The notes: a model not told the origin generated them from the sequence alone. 64,000 nt of DNA from Alloscardovia omnicolens DSM 21503 (GCF_000420505.1 NZ_ATVB01000002.1:62001-126000); one strand, 5' to 3'; positions 16,621 through 26,322 are shown, counted from the stretch's first letter. Translations and numbers: made by a program.

Positions 16621-17475
16621 ATGGCACAGATTACTGCTGCTCTTATTAAGGAAGTGCGTGACGCTACAGGCGCAGGCATGATGGACGTTAAGAAGGCTTT
16701 GACTGAAGCTGAAGGCGACATTGCACGCGCAAAGGAAATCATCCGTGCAAGCGGTATTAAGGCTGCTGGTGCACGTGAAGGTCGTAAGGCTCAGGAAGGT
16801 CTTATTGCTTCTTCCGTAGCTAACACAGCGGAAGGTCAGACTGGTTACGCAGTTGAGCTTAACTCTGAGACTGACTTCGTAGCAAAGACTGATGCTTTCG
16901 TAGAGCTCGGTGATACCGTTGTAGCAGCTGCTCAGGCAGCAGATGCTCGCAATGAAGAAGCAGTTTTGGCAGCATCCACCGATGCTGGCACTGTGAAGGA
17001 CACCATTGACGAAGCAGGTGCACTCTTCCACGAGCACGTAAAGCTCGGCCAGGTTGCATCCGTGAGCGGTCCACACGTGGAAGTTTATGCTCACCGCAAG
17101 TCTGTGGAACTTCCACCATCCATCGTTGCTATGGTGGCAACCGATGAAGCTGGTGCAGAAGTTGCTCACGAAGTAGCTTTGCAGATTTCTGCAATGGCTC
17201 CACAGTGGCTCACTCGCGAAGATGTTCCAGCAGATGTTGTGGAATCCGAGAAGCGCGTAGCTACCGAGAAGTCCTTGGCAGAAGGCAAGCCAGAAGCAAT
17301 CGTTCCAAAGATTGTAGAAGGCCGTATGAACGCTTTCTATAAGGAAGTTGTTCTGCTCGAGCAGGCTTACGTAAAGGACCCATCCAAGACTATTGGCGAC
17401 CTGTTCAAGCAGGTTGGCGGTTCCGCTGTAGCATTCGCTCGTGTGGAAGTTGGCAAGGGCGAAGACGCTGAGTAA
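16621..17475 (+). CDS. tsf: Elongation factor Ts
   Basis: Guanine nucleotide exchange factor of EF-Tu, 284 aa. The N-terminal UBA-like domain carries VRDATGAGMMDVKKAL, and the core signature ELNSETDFVAK is at about residue 80. Ribosome site GAGGAGA precedes the ATG, and strong codon bias is shared with rpsB. A very strong terminator ends the operon. Confidence 0.97.
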   Translation: MAQITAALIKEVRDATGAGMMDVKKALTEAEGDIARAKEIIRASGIKAAGAREGRKAQEGLIASSVANTAEGQTGYAVELNSETDFVAKTDAFVELGDTVVAAAQAADARNEEAVLAASTDAGTVKDTIDEAGALFHEHVKLGQVASVSGPHVEVYAHRKSVELPPSIVAMVATDEAGAEVAHEVALQISAMAPQWLTREDVPADVVESEKRVATEKSLAEGKPEAIVPKIVEGRMNAFYKEVVLLEQAYVKDPSKTIGDLFKQVGGSAVAFARVEVGKGEDAE

Positions 17476-17514
17476 GCGTTAAAACTTTACTCAACACTCA
17501 ACATGAAGCACTTT

Positions 17515-17550
17515 GAGGGCAGACACTTTCGGGTGTCTGCCCTCTTTTTT
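17515..17550 (+). terminator. Rho-independent terminator of rpsB-tsf
   Basis: 12-bp perfect stem (17515-17526 with 17533-17544), 6-nt loop, then six T. Confidence 0.93.
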
Positions 17551-18028
17551 GTTTTTTATGCTGAGTCTCGGGGTTTAAGTTGTTGATACCCGCACGTGTT
17601 GATCATAAAATGCCTAACGTGGCAGGTCATATGTAAGCTCGCAACGAATTGATCGAGTGTATTTTATCCGAGTGCTGTATCGTACATAGCTATCAATAGC
17701 TTTATTCGTTACAGCTATCAGAGCCTCTAAACCAGTGCTGGTAAAAGCTTTACCATGTACAGCTAACGCTTGCTGTGTAAGTTGCAACAGAAAACGCGCT
17801 CATCTTCGCCTCCATAGCACGCGCGGAAAACAGTTAGTGTAACCAGCTGTGTCAGTACCGCCATATCAAGACACACGTCGGTAAGACCTACCAATCACAC
17901 GAGCCCTGACCCCCCCCTCTATACACGAGCGCTTTCGTAGCTTTTTCTCTATAGTGCACGCAGCACCCTTGTAGGGGCGAAAAGGTAGACTTAAAACAAT
18001 TTTGTATGCTGACGAAAGGAACGTCATA
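17551..18028. other. Intergenic region between tsf and pyrH
   Basis: About 480 bp without a credible gene. It contains copy A of a dispersed repeat (17685-17840), an 8-C homopolymer at 17910-17917, and a TATAGT at 17950-17955 that may be the -10 of the pyrH promoter, although no good -35 is seen. Confidence 0.6.
17685..17840. repeat. Dispersed intergenic repeat, copy A
   Basis: Shares its layout with 37125-37301: a CATAxCTATC block, then exactly 48 bp later an identical core CAGTGCTGGTAAAAGCTTTA (17733-17752), followed by more distant similarity ending in a CGGAAAxCAG block. In this copy the palindrome around the core is reduced to TGGTAAA/TTTACCA. It encodes no protein. Confidence 0.7.
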
Positions 18029-18745
18029 GTGAGTGCACAGCGTCGCGTTTTACTGAAGCTTTCCGGTGAAGCTTTTGGCGGAGGTTCTGTGGGAATTGAC
18101 ACACAGATTATTAGCCGTATTGCTCAGGAAATCCACACTGCAGTAAATAAAGGTGTGCAAGTAGGAATTGTTGTTGGCGGCGGTAATTTCTTCCGTGGTG
18201 CGGAACTCAGTCAAGCGGGTTTGGAACGTAGCCGTGCTGACTACATGGGTATGCTTGGAACAGTTATGAACTGCTTGGCTTTGCAAGACTTCCTCGAGCA
18301 GGAGGGACAGCCAACACGGGTGCAAACTGCTATTACTATGGGGCAGGTAGCAGAGCCTTACATTCCGCTCAAAGCTATTCGTCATATGGAAAAGGGACGT
18401 GTGGTTATTTTCGGTTCAGGTGCGGGTATGCCATACTTCTCCACAGATACTGTTTCTATTCAGCGCGCTCTTGAAATTGGTTGCGAAGAAGTTCTTATGG
18501 GAAAGAATGGGGTAGATGGTGTGTATACTGCTGATCCTCGTAAAGACCCATCAGCAACTTTGCTTCGTCATGTGAGTTTTAATCGAGCTTTAGTTGATAA
18601 CTTAGCTGTTATGGATGCTTCTGCATTATCTATGGCTCGCGATAACAATATGCATATTCGCGTATTTGGTTTGGAAACACCAGGAAACGTCACTGCTGCA
18701 TTAACTGGTGAAAATATCGGTACGATAGTATCGAACGAAGAATAA
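18029..18745 (+). CDS. pyrH: UMP kinase
   Basis: Hexameric bacterial UMP kinase of the amino-acid-kinase fold, 238 aa, making UDP for pyrimidine nucleotide synthesis. Motifs: [14 protein letters not shown] at the start, [13 protein letters not shown], and [18 protein letters not shown]. The start is GTG at 18029, with GAAAGGA at 18014-18020; an upstream in-frame TTG at 18002 would precede that site. It is followed by frr as in most bacteria. Confidence 0.95.
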   Translation: MSAQRRVLLKLSGEAFGGGSVGIDTQIISRIAQEIHTAVNKGVQVGIVVGGGNFFRGAELSQAGLERSRADYMGMLGTVMNCLALQDFLEQEGQPTRVQTAITMGQVAEPYIPLKAIRHMEKGRVVIFGSGAGMPYFSTDTVSIQRALEIGCEEVLMGKNGVDGVYTADPRKDPSATLLRHVSFNRALVDNLAVMDASALSMARDNNMHIRVFGLETPGNVTAALTGENIGTIVSNEE

Positions 18746-18802
18746 AGAATACAGGTATTCTGAGAAATCAAGAATTCTATATACTCAAAGAAAGAGGATA
18801 AG

Positions 18803-19357
18803 ATGGCAACAATCGTTGATCAAGCTCGTGAACAGATGAAAAAGACCGTTGAATCTACTCAAGAGAATTTTGCTGGTATTCGTACTGGTCGTGCAAACCC
18901 AGCATTTTTGAACCCAATTATGGTTGATTATTATGGTGCTCCAACACCGTTGAAAGCTCTGGCTACCATCGGTGTTCCAGATGCACGTACTTTGGCTGTA
19001 ACCCCATTCGACGCTTCCCAAGCTAATGTTGTGGAGAAGGCTATTCGCGATTCTGATTTGGGAGTTAACCCTCGTCGTGACGGCAATGTTATTCACGTAA
19101 CCATGCCAGAGCTGACTGAAGAGCGTCGCAAGGAATACGTAAAGATTGCTCGTACGAAGGCAGAAGACGGCAAGATTGCTGTGCGCAATATTCGTCGTAA
19201 GACAAAAGAAAATATTGACGCTGCTATTAAAGATGGCGATTTCGGAGAAGACGAAGGTAAGCGTTTGCTTAAGGATTTGGAAGACGCTACAAAGAAGATT
19301 ACTGATGAAATCGATACCATGTTAGCAAGCAAGGAAAAAGAAATTCTGTCCGTCTAA
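18803..19357 (+). CDS. frr: Ribosome recycling factor
   Basis: Releases ribosomes from mRNA after termination, together with EF-G. The 184-aa product is of standard length, with the opening region GIRTGRANPAFLN, the central TPFDASQANVVEKAI, and the EERRKEYVK/ARTKAEDGKIAVRNIRR signatures. The ribosome site is AAAGAGGATAAG. It lies 57 bp after pyrH, probably one operon. Confidence 0.97.
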   Translation: MATIVDQAREQMKKTVESTQENFAGIRTGRANPAFLNPIMVDYYGAPTPLKALATIGVPDARTLAVTPFDASQANVVEKAIRDSDLGVNPRRDGNVIHVTMPELTEERRKEYVKIARTKAEDGKIAVRNIRRKTKENIDAAIKDGDFGEDEGKRLLKDLEDATKKITDEIDTMLASKEKEILSV

Positions 19358-19360
19358 GAG

Positions 19361-19396
19361 ATTCTATCTGTCGGATGCATTCTATCTGGCGGATGC
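19361..19396 (+). repeat. 18-bp tandem repeat after frr
   Basis: ATTCTATCTGTCGGATGC is followed directly by a second copy with one mismatch (T to G). Confidence 0.85.
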
Positions 19397-19428
19397 ATGC
19401 TTGGCTTATATAAGTTCATGCTTAAATG

Positions 19429-19510
19429 GCAATTCGTACTTGGAAGACTAGAAAAGACTAAAAGATGACGAGCATCGTCTGTTTCAGGTACGAATTGCTG
19501 GATTTTTTGG
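19429..19510 (+). terminator. Possible terminator/attenuator of frr or cdsA leader
   Basis: GCAATTCGTAC (19429-19439) pairs perfectly with GTACGAATTGC (19488-19498). Inside is a small GACGA/TCGTC hairpin, and a run of six T follows at 19503-19508. It may end the pyrH-frr transcript. Confidence 0.5.
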
Positions 19511-19882
19511 GTTAAATTACGATGAATAGTATTGCTCAGGACTACCCAGATGAAACGAATGACGCGGACTTGTGCTACGAAGCGATATTGAGCTTGAATG
19601 AGTAAGTTGATGCTGAATCTAACTTGTGTGGTAAGGCTCTCGTCTCAGGTGCGTAGGGGTGAGTTGCGATTAAACGAGTATGAGTCTATACAGTAGCTCT
19701 CATGTGTGAGCTTGTTCTGGCGCTCGGCACGAATATGGGCATCATGCCAAAGCTCGTACCAAGATAGAATTTCAGTAGGTTAAGCGAAAATATTACTGTT
19801 GCGATATATTGCAGAAGTATCAGTAGGATTTCATACGTTAGGACTTATACGTTTATCCTAAAAATGCGGAGGTCTCAGTGCA

Positions 19883-19926
19883 CTTGCCTTAGTTATGCTG
19901 GAATCAAGCAGATGAACTGAGGCAAG
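19883..19926 (+). promoter_or_regulatory. Hairpin just upstream of cdsA ribosome site
   Basis: 12-bp stem with one G-T pair (19883-19894 with 19915-19926), ending about 10 bp before GAGGAGA of cdsA. It could modulate translation or mark an mRNA end; no known motif recognised. Confidence 0.4.
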
Positions 19927-19948
19927 CAGTATTGACGAGGAGAACACG

Positions 19949-20908
19949 ATGACACATACTTCACCAACGAATCAACCACAAGAAAACGCGCTTGATGCTA
20001 TAAATAAACGTACGGGGCGTAATATGGTGCAGGCTGTGGCAACAGGTGCTCTGCTCGTTGCCATGGTTGTGGGAAGTTTGGTTTTTGAAAAACAGATTTT
20101 CTTAGCTCTGGTTATTGTTTTCGTTGCTATTGCTCTGTGGGAGTTGCGTGTTGACTTTGCAGTCATTGACATACGCATTCCTATTGTGGCATTGTGGATT
20201 ATGAGCACAGCCACTATGCTTGCCACATTCTATCTTCCCGGGGTTTCTCATACCGTTGTGGCTGCAATCGGTTGTTTACTTACAGCTGCTGTTGTGGCTC
20301 TTATCTCAACGATTGTGCGTAGCAATCATCAGGGAGTAGACAAAGCGGTGGCTAAAAAACGAGTGCACCCTCATTCGCAAGTATCTGCGCGTGAACCGAA
20401 AACTATGACGCATGTAGGAGCGTCTTTGCTTGCCGTTTTCTATGTTACGGTTCTTGCCAGCTTTATTGTTTTGCCGCTGACAAGAGACCATCCTGTAGCT
20501 TTTGAATTTATGATTATTTTCTTGCCTTCACTGGGCGATATTGGTGGGCTTATTTTCGGCGCAGCTTTTGGCACGCATAAGTTATCTCCTCGAATTTCGC
20601 CTAAGAAGAGCGTAGAAGGCTTGCTTGGTTCTATTCTGTTTGCCGTCGTTGGATCCTTAGCTATAGGTTTCTTTACCTATTCCAGATCTGATTTTGTGAT
20701 GCATCTTCCTGCATTGGTTATTTTGGGTGTGTGCGTTGCAATTGTAGGTCTTTTTGGTGATTTATGTGCTTCCATGCTCAAGCGAGATATGGGACTGAAA
20801 GATATGGGACATATCTTGGCTGGACACGGTGGCGTTTTAGATCGTGCAGACTCGATTTTGATGTGCGCACCAGTTATTTGTATGCTAGTAATGGCTTTTG
20901 GCTTGTAG
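19949..20908 (+). CDS. cdsA: Phosphatidate cytidylyltransferase
   Basis: Integral membrane enzyme that makes CDP-diacylglycerol from phosphatidic acid and CTP, the common precursor for both CDP-alcohol phosphotransferases in this window. The 319-aa protein has about eight hydrophobic segments. Near the C-terminus it carries the family signature SMLKRDMGLKDMGHILAGHGG followed by VLDRAD; the usual Pro before GHGG is Ala. The ribosome site is GAGGAGA. It heads the cdsA-rlmN-his-lgt run. Confidence 0.92.
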   Translation: MTHTSPTNQPQENALDAINKRTGRNMVQAVATGALLVAMVVGSLVFEKQIFLALVIVFVAIALWELRVDFAVIDIRIPIVALWIMSTATMLATFYLPGVSHTVVAAIGCLLTAAVVALISTIVRSNHQGVDKAVAKKRVHPHSQVSAREPKTMTHVGASLLAVFYVTVLASFIVLPLTRDHPVAFEFMIIFLPSLGDIGGLIFGAAFGTHKLSPRISPKKSVEGLLGSILFAVVGSLAIGFFTYSRSDFVMHLPALVILGVCVAIVGLFGDLCASMLKRDMGLKDMGHILAGHGGVLDRADSILMCAPVICMLVMAFGL

Positions 20909-20925
20909 GACGTGTGAAGGATAGT

Positions 20926-22119
20926 ATGGCAATTCAGCGCGAACACGATTTAGGAAGTGGTATTACTGAGGGCGGCACTCAGGGTGCTTTTCGTGATGTT
21001 TTAGCAAAAAATCATTCCCGACGTGGTAAGGCTCCCTTACATTTAGTGGATATGACTGATGAACAGCGCAAAGAGGTAGCGGCTCAATTAGGCATGCCCG
21101 CTTTTCGCGTGAAACAGTTGGCCCAGCATTATTTTGCGCATGGAGATACAGACGTTCATAATTATTCTGATTTCCCTGCTCGCTTTGCTGACGTTGCGAA
21201 AGAAGCATTTTTCCCTACACTGATTGAACCGGTGGCTGAACAAGAAGCCGATAATGGCGAGACGATTAAAACTTTGTGGCGTCTTTTCGACGATTCGCGC
21301 ATTGAATCGGTGTTGATGAAGTATCCGACGCGCACTACGCTGTGTATTTCCAGCCAAGTGGGGTGTGGTATGGATTGTCCATTTTGCGCGACGGGGCGAT
21401 TGGGGCTGACGCGCAATATGTCCGCTGGAGAAATCGTGGAGCAAGTGCGCATTGCTGCATACCAATGTGCGCACGGCCGGTTGCCAGGCGGTTCAACACG
21501 TTTAAGCAATATTGTTTTTATGGGCATGGGCGAAGCTTTAGGTAACTATAAGGCAATGATGACGGCTATTCGTCAAATTAGTGCTTTACCTCCTGAAGGT
21601 TTAGGTATTTCTGCACGTAATATAACGCTGTCTACCGTGGGCGTTGTTCCGGGTATACGTAAGCTTATTAATGAGCATATTCCTGTACGCTTAGCTGTTT
21701 CTTTACACGCGCCAAGCGATGAATTACGCAACGAACTCGTACCTATGAATAAGCGTTTTAATACTACCCAGGTTTTGGATGCAGCGCATGATTACTATCT
21801 GAGCTCAAAACGTCGCGTCAGTATTGAGTATGCGTTAATGCGCGGTATTAACGATCAAGCTGAACATGCCAAGCTATTAGCTAAGCGTTTGAATCATTAT
21901 GGTGACGATTGGGTGCATGTTAATCCTATCCCTCTTAATCCTATTGAAGGATCCAAGTGGACAGCTTCTAAGCCAGAAGATGAGCAACGCTTCATAGAAA
22001 TTCTTCGCAGCGCGGGTATTTCTGCTACTTTACGCGATACTCGAGGAAGCGATATTGATGGAGCCTGCGGTCAGTTAGCAGCTAAAGAATTAGCGAATAA
22101 TTTAGTAAGCCGTTCTTAA
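20926..22119 (+). CDS. rlmN: 23S rRNA/tRNA (adenine-C2)-methyltransferase RlmN
   Basis: Radical-SAM methyltransferase that modifies A2503 of 23S rRNA and A37 of certain tRNAs, 397 aa. The iron-sulfur motif CGMDCPFC (Cx3Cx2C) is near residue 147; MGMGEALGNY and NITLSTVGVVPGI follow, and the catalytic Cys lies in the C-terminal DGACGQL. The start ATG at 20926 has GTGAAGG upstream; longer frames overlapping cdsA are unlikely. It is 17 bp after cdsA. Confidence 0.94.
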   Translation: MAIQREHDLGSGITEGGTQGAFRDVLAKNHSRRGKAPLHLVDMTDEQRKEVAAQLGMPAFRVKQLAQHYFAHGDTDVHNYSDFPARFADVAKEAFFPTLIEPVAEQEADNGETIKTLWRLFDDSRIESVLMKYPTRTTLCISSQVGCGMDCPFCATGRLGLTRNMSAGEIVEQVRIAAYQCAHGRLPGGSTRLSNIVFMGMGEALGNYKAMMTAIRQISALPPEGLGISARNITLSTVGVVPGIRKLINEHIPVRLAVSLHAPSDELRNELVPMNKRFNTTQVLDAAHDYYLSSKRRVSIEYALMRGINDQAEHAKLLAKRLNHYGDDWVHVNPIPLNPIEGSKWTASKPEDEQRFIEILRSAGISATLRDTRGSDIDGACGQLAAKELANNLVSRS

Positions 22120-22146
22120 ACGTGCTTGAATAGCTCAAGGAGAAGT

Positions 22147-22929
22147 ATGTCTATTGCAGTGCGCGTTATTCCGTGCTTAGACGTGGATGCAGGTCGCGTG
22201 GTTAAGGGCGTGAATTTTCAGAACCTGCGCGATGCCGGAGACCCTGTTGAATTAGCACGTGAATATTATCGACAGGGTGCTGATGAACTGACCTTTCTCG
22301 ACGTTACTGCGTCAAGTAAAGGACGCGAAACAACGTACGATATGGTACGCCGTACAGCTGAAGAACTGTTTATACCGTTGACTGTTGGCGGTGGTGTGCG
22401 CACAGTAGAAGATGTAGATAAGCTTTTGCGTTGCGGAGCCGATAAAGTAGGAGTGAATACTGCTGCTATTAATGATCCTGATTTAATTAGTCAGGTAGCA
22501 GATCGTTTTGGCGCTCAGGTTTTAGTTCTGTCTATTGATGCTCGTCGTGAAAATAACCCTGACGGCTCTAGGCACACACAATCTGGGTATGAAGTAACCA
22601 CAATGGGAGGAAAACATCGAACAGGTATTGATGCCGTAGAGTGGGCACAAAAAGCGGCTGAATTAGGAGCCGGCGAAATTCTGCTCAATTCTATGGACGC
22701 AGATGGCACTCAAGATGGCTTCGATATTGAAATGATTCGCGATGTTCGGTCTGTGGTGTCGGTACCGATCATTGCCAGCGGTGGCGCAGGACGAGTAGAA
22801 GATTTCCCTCCAGCTATTGAAGCAGGAGCAGATGCTGTGCTCGCGGCATCTGTTTTCCACTTCGGACAGTTAACTATTGCACAAGTAAAAGAGGAATTGC
22901 GCAATAACGGACATGAGGTACGGTTATGA
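22147..22929 (+). CDS. hisF: Imidazole glycerol phosphate synthase, cyclase subunit
   Basis: TIM-barrel cyclase of histidine biosynthesis, working with the HisH glutaminase (not in this window). The 260-aa sequence has [16 protein letters not shown] at the start (catalytic Asp), [13 protein letters not shown] in the middle, and [15 protein letters not shown] at the phosphate site. The ATG at 22147 follows AAGGAG at 22137-22142. Its stop overlaps the hisI start by 4 bp (ATGA), indicating translational coupling. Confidence 0.96.
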   Translation: MSIAVRVIPCLDVDAGRVVKGVNFQNLRDAGDPVELAREYYRQGADELTFLDVTASSKGRETTYDMVRRTAEELFIPLTVGGGVRTVEDVDKLLRCGADKVGVNTAAINDPDLISQVADRFGAQVLVLSIDARRENNPDGSRHTQSGYEVTTMGGKHRTGIDAVEWAQKAAELGAGEILLNSMDADGTQDGFDIEMIRDVRSVVSVPIIASGGAGRVEDFPPAIEAGADAVLAASVFHFGQLTIAQVKEELRNNGHEVRL

Positions 22930-23288
22930 CGTTAAGTGTAGAAGAAATCGCACAGCGCCTCAAACACGATGACAAAGGCTTAGTTGCTGCAGTTATTCAG
23001 CAGTATGATTCTGGTCGTGTGCTGATGGTGGGGTATATGAATGACGAGGCATTACATCGTACCTTGACGCAAGGCAGAGTTACGTTCTGGTCTCGCTCAC
23101 GGCAGGAATACTGGCGTAAGGGCGATACCTCTGGTCATGCGCAGTACGTGAAAAAGGTCGAGATTGACTGTGATGGTGATGCTCTTCTCATTCAAGTAGA
23201 CCAAGTAGGAGCTGCTTGTCACACAGGAGAATACTCGTGTTTCGACACTGGTGGCCAGTTAGAAGCTTATGTAGGTACAGCTGAGTAG
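22926..23288 (+). CDS. hisI: Phosphoribosyl-AMP cyclohydrolase
   Basis: Third step of histidine biosynthesis, 120 aa. It has the family sequence [36 protein letters not shown] and the metal-binding [20 protein letters not shown] with its Cys residues. It is a stand-alone HisI; the HisE activity is encoded separately at 25171. It overlaps hisF by 4 bp. Confidence 0.96.
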   Translation: MTLSVEEIAQRLKHDDKGLVAAVIQQYDSGRVLMVGYMNDEALHRTLTQGRVTFWSRSRQEYWRKGDTSGHAQYVKKVEIDCDGDALLIQVDQVGAACHTGEYSCFDTGGQLEAYVGTAE

Positions 23289-23328
23289 TCTCGACATTAG
23301 AAGAACACAGTATTGTGAGGACACTTTC

Positions 23329-24468
23329 ATGAACTTAGCATTCATTCCTTCACCATCAATATCCAGTTTTAATATTGGTCCGGTGACCATTCGCTTCTAT
23401 GCTTTGGCTATTCTCATTGGTCTATGCGTAGCAGTGTGGCTGACCACTGTGCGTTGGAAAAAGTTGGGAGGATCTTTCGACCAGGTTATTGACGTTACCC
23501 TCATAACTGTTCCATCGGGAATTATTGGCGCACGTTTATATCATGTTTTTACTACCCCTGAACTGTATTTTGGTAAAAATGGCAATCTAGGCGATATTCT
23601 GCGCATTTGGAATGGCGGTCTAGGCATTTGGGGAGCAGTTGTGCTCGGATCTCTTGCTGTATGGGCATGGTGCCGTTACAAGAAATACTCTATGGCATTA
23701 TTAATGGATGCAGTCGCCCCAGGTCTGCTGATTGCCCAGGGTATAGGACGTTTAGGAAACTGGTTCAATCAAGAACTATACGGTGCACCAACCACGCTAC
23801 CATGGGGGTTGAAGCTCAATTCCCACGCATCGGCTATAGGTTCAACTCAAGCTTGCTATGATGGCACGTCTTGCCCGAGCCTGTACGACAATCTTTACCA
23901 TCCAACCTTCTTGTATGAGATGTTATGGAATTTCTTAGGTGCCGGCTTGCTCTTATGGCTTGGATCTAAGATTACTGCACGCTTTAAAGCTGGCACTCAG
24001 TTTGCTCTGTACGTTATGTGGTACACAGCAGGACGCACGTGGATTGAAATGCTTCGCATTGATCGCTCCCATGAATTCCTCGGATTACGACTGAACGTGT
24101 GGGTTGCTTTATTGACTTTCATTACTGGCGTTATCGCATTTGTTGTGATTCAAAAGCGTAATCCTCAAACGAGCAATCTTCAGACTCGCCTAGCTCACGT
24201 TACTGAGTTAGAAAATAAAGTAGCTTCTGGAGATTTAACGAGCCGCCAGTTGCGCGCTCAGCTTGACGAGGAATCTCTGGAAGAAAAGCGTGAACTCAAG
24301 CAAAAGCAAGCTGAAGATCTCGATCAGAAAAAGATTCATGCTGAAGCCGAGAAATCTTTGTATGAACAAGCTAAGGCTTTGGTTGCTAGCAATCATAAAA
24401 ATGCAAAACATAGCAGCGAATCCCAAGAATCCGAAGAATCTTCAGAATCTGAGAAAACGCAAAACTAA
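23329..24468 (+). CDS. lgt: Prolipoprotein diacylglyceryl transferase
   Basis: Inner-membrane enzyme that attaches diacylglycerol to the lipobox Cys of exported prolipoproteins, 379 aa. Seven or so membrane segments contain the signature GRLGNWFNQELYG (residues about 143-155) and the H-containing LYHPTFLYE region. After the last membrane helix (about residue 275) comes a 95-residue hydrophilic, Glu/Lys/Gln-rich, probably helical tail ending in an acidic Ser/Glu segment, not needed in the E. coli enzyme. The ribosome site is GTGAGGA. Its placement between his genes is unrelated in function. Confidence 0.95.
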   Translation: MNLAFIPSPSISSFNIGPVTIRFYALAILIGLCVAVWLTTVRWKKLGGSFDQVIDVTLITVPSGIIGARLYHVFTTPELYFGKNGNLGDILRIWNGGLGIWGAVVLGSLAVWAWCRYKKYSMALLMDAVAPGLLIAQGIGRLGNWFNQELYGAPTTLPWGLKLNSHASAIGSTQACYDGTSCPSLYDNLYHPTFLYEMLWNFLGAGLLLWLGSKITARFKAGTQFALYVMWYTAGRTWIEMLRIDRSHEFLGLRLNVWVALLTFITGVIAFVVIQKRNPQTSNLQTRLAHVTELENKVASGDLTSRQLRAQLDEESLEEKRELKQKQAEDLDQKKIHAEAEKSLYEQAKALVASNHKNAKHSSESQESEESSESEKTQN

Positions 24469-24508
24469 AAGACATCTCCGTCTGTCTTTCACCATAAAAT
24501 GAGGAACT

Positions 24509-25174
24509 ATGACTATTCAAATTGCACCAAGTATTTTATCTGCTGATTTCGTCAACCTCGAGAGCGAACTTAACGCAATCGCTACCGCTGATTTAGTTCA
24601 CGTCGATGTTATGGATCACCATTTTGTTCCTAACTTGACTTTGGGTGAGCCAATCGTTAAGCGTATTTGTGAAGTAAGCCCTATTCCTGTAGATGCTCAT
24701 TTGATGATTGAAGATCCTGATCGTTGGGCACCAGAATTTGCTAAGGCTGGCGCAGATTCTGTAACCTTCCATATGGGTGCCGCTCATGCTCCTGTACGTT
24801 TGGCTCGACAGCTTCATGATATGGGAGCTAAGGCATGCTTCGCAGTTCGTCCAGCAGAACCGGTAGAGCCAATTTTCGATATTCTCGAAGAATTCGACAT
24901 GATTTTGATTATGACGGTGGAACCTGGTTTCGGCGGTCAGAAATTCTTAGACAATCAGATGAATAAGGTTCGCCGTTTACGAGACGAAATTACACGCCGC
25001 GGTTTAAGCACCAAGATTCAGGTAGATGGTGGTGTAAGCCCATCTACAGCAGCTATCGTAGCAGAAGCAGGTGCAGACGTACTGGTTGCAGGTTCGGCAG
25101 TCTACGGTGCAGATAATCCGGCTGAAGCTATTGCAGCGATCCGTCAAAAAGCAGAGGAAGCATTCCGCGCATGA
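24509..25174 (+). CDS. rpe: Ribulose-phosphate 3-epimerase
   Basis: Interconverts ribulose-5-P and xylulose-5-P in the pentose part of central metabolism, complementing tkt and tal in the same window. The 221-aa TIM barrel has [14 protein letters not shown], the metal site [27 protein letters not shown], and the phosphate site VDGGVSPST. The ATG is preceded by GAGGAA. Its stop overlaps the hisE start by 4 bp. Confidence 0.96.
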   Translation: MTIQIAPSILSADFVNLESELNAIATADLVHVDVMDHHFVPNLTLGEPIVKRICEVSPIPVDAHLMIEDPDRWAPEFAKAGADSVTFHMGAAHAPVRLARQLHDMGAKACFAVRPAEPVEPIFDILEEFDMILIMTVEPGFGGQKFLDNQMNKVRRLRDEITRRGLSTKIQVDGGVSPSTAAIVAEAGADVLVAGSAVYGADNPAEAIAAIRQKAEEAFRA

Positions 25175-25434
25175 AAACATTTGAAGAACTCTTTACTGAA
25201 TTAAGCGCAAAAGCGGCTGAAGGCACTGAAGGCTCTTTAACCGTGGACGAGCTGAATAAAGGCACTCATTTTATTGGCAAGAAAATCTTGGAAGAAGCAG
25301 GCGAGACCTGGACAGCAGCCGAATATGAAGGTGCTGCACGCACTGCTGAAGAAATGAGTCAGCTCATTTATCACGTGCAAGTCATGATGATTAAAAAAGG
25401 TATTTCTTTAGAGGATCTCTACAAGTACCTCTAA
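25171..25434 (+). CDS. hisE: Phosphoribosyl-ATP pyrophosphatase
   Basis: Second step of histidine biosynthesis, 87 aa. A MazG-like all-helical protein with the [17 protein letters not shown] motif (metal-binding Glu/Asp positions) and [11 protein letters not shown] at the end. It is coupled to rpe by an ATGA overlap and followed after 27 bp by hisG, as in other actinobacteria. Confidence 0.95.
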   Translation: MKTFEELFTELSAKAAEGTEGSLTVDELNKGTHFIGKKILEEAGETWTAAEYEGAARTAEEMSQLIYHVQVMMIKKGISLEDLYKYL

Positions 25435-25461
25435 ATTGTGAACAAAAGATAGGGAAGACGC

Positions 25462-26313
25462 ATGTTAAAAATTGCTGTGCCGAATAAGGGTATGCTGTCT
25501 GAACCAGCGTGGGATTTGCTTAAAGAAGCAGGCTACCGTCTGCGTACCAATGCACGCCAACTGGTAGTAGAAGACCCTAATAACGGTATTCAACTTTTTT
25601 ACTTGCGTCCTCTCGACATCGCAGTTTATGTTGGAAGCGGCATTATTGATTTAGGTATTACTGGTCGCGATATGCTGCTGAATTCCGAAACAGATGCGAT
25701 TGAGCAGATGCCTTTGGGCTTTGGAGACTCAACTTTCCGTTTTGCAGCTCCAAATGAGAGCAATATTATGACTGTCGAGGATTTGGATGGTAAACGCATT
25801 GCCACCTCCTTCGACAAAGTTGTTGCCGATTATATGGAAAACCTCGGCTTGAAGGCACGTATTGTCCATCTTGATGGGGCAGTAGAATCCTCAGTTCAGC
25901 TTGGTGTGGCAGATGCAATTGCCGATGTTGTGTCTACGGGAACTACTTTACGCAATGCAGGTTTGCGTATTTTTGGTGATCCAATAGTGACGTCGGAAGC
26001 CATTGTGGTGCGCTCTCCACGCATTGCTGAAAATAATCCTGAACTTGTTGTTTTCCAGCGCCGCCTCAAGGGCGTTTTAACTGCACATAATTACGTGCTC
26101 ATGGATTACGATATTCCTGTATCGAAAGTGGGGACAGCAGTAGCGATTACGCCTGGATTTGAATCGCCTACAGTGTCTCCTCTGCATGATTCACAGTGGG
26201 TAGCTGTGCGCGCTATGGTTCCACGTTCCGAAGTGAATATACTGATGGATCAGCTCTATGAAGTAGGTGCTCGCGCTATTATTATTACAGGAATTCAAGC
26301 TTCACGCATGTAG
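25462..26313 (+). CDS. hisG: ATP phosphoribosyltransferase, long form
   Basis: First and regulated step of histidine biosynthesis, 283 aa. N-terminal catalytic domains include [26 protein letters not shown] and the PRPP site [18 protein letters not shown] (residues about 150-168). The C-terminal about 75 residues form the ACT-like regulatory domain of the long, HisZ-independent form, so feedback by histidine is expected. Ribosome site AGGGAAG. Confidence 0.96.
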   Translation: MLKIAVPNKGMLSEPAWDLLKEAGYRLRTNARQLVVEDPNNGIQLFYLRPLDIAVYVGSGIIDLGITGRDMLLNSETDAIEQMPLGFGDSTFRFAAPNESNIMTVEDLDGKRIATSFDKVVADYMENLGLKARIVHLDGAVESSVQLGVADAIADVVSTGTTLRNAGLRIFGDPIVTSEAIVVRSPRIAENNPELVVFQRRLKGVLTAHNYVLMDYDIPVSKVGTAVAITPGFESPTVSPLHDSQWVAVRAMVPRSEVNILMDQLYEVGARAIIITGIQASRM

Positions 26314-26322
26314 AGGATCGGA

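Larger units (their letters stand above)
19358..19948. other. Long intergenic region upstream of cdsA
   Basis: About 590 bp without a convincing gene. It holds an 18-bp tandem repeat (19361-19396), a long-range hairpin followed by T-run (19429-19510), and a hairpin immediately before the cdsA ribosome site (19883-19926). A 28-codon frame at 19522-19608 lacks a ribosome site. I do not recognise a known riboswitch class here. Confidence 0.6.

Noticed and set aside
19522-19608. 28-codon frame in the cdsA leader as a possible leader peptide
   Set aside because: No Shine-Dalgarno site and no run of regulatory codons.
22126-22146. TTG start for hisF upstream of the ATG
   Set aside because: The AAGGAG ribosome site lies between it and the ATG at 22147, and the family N-terminus fits the ATG.
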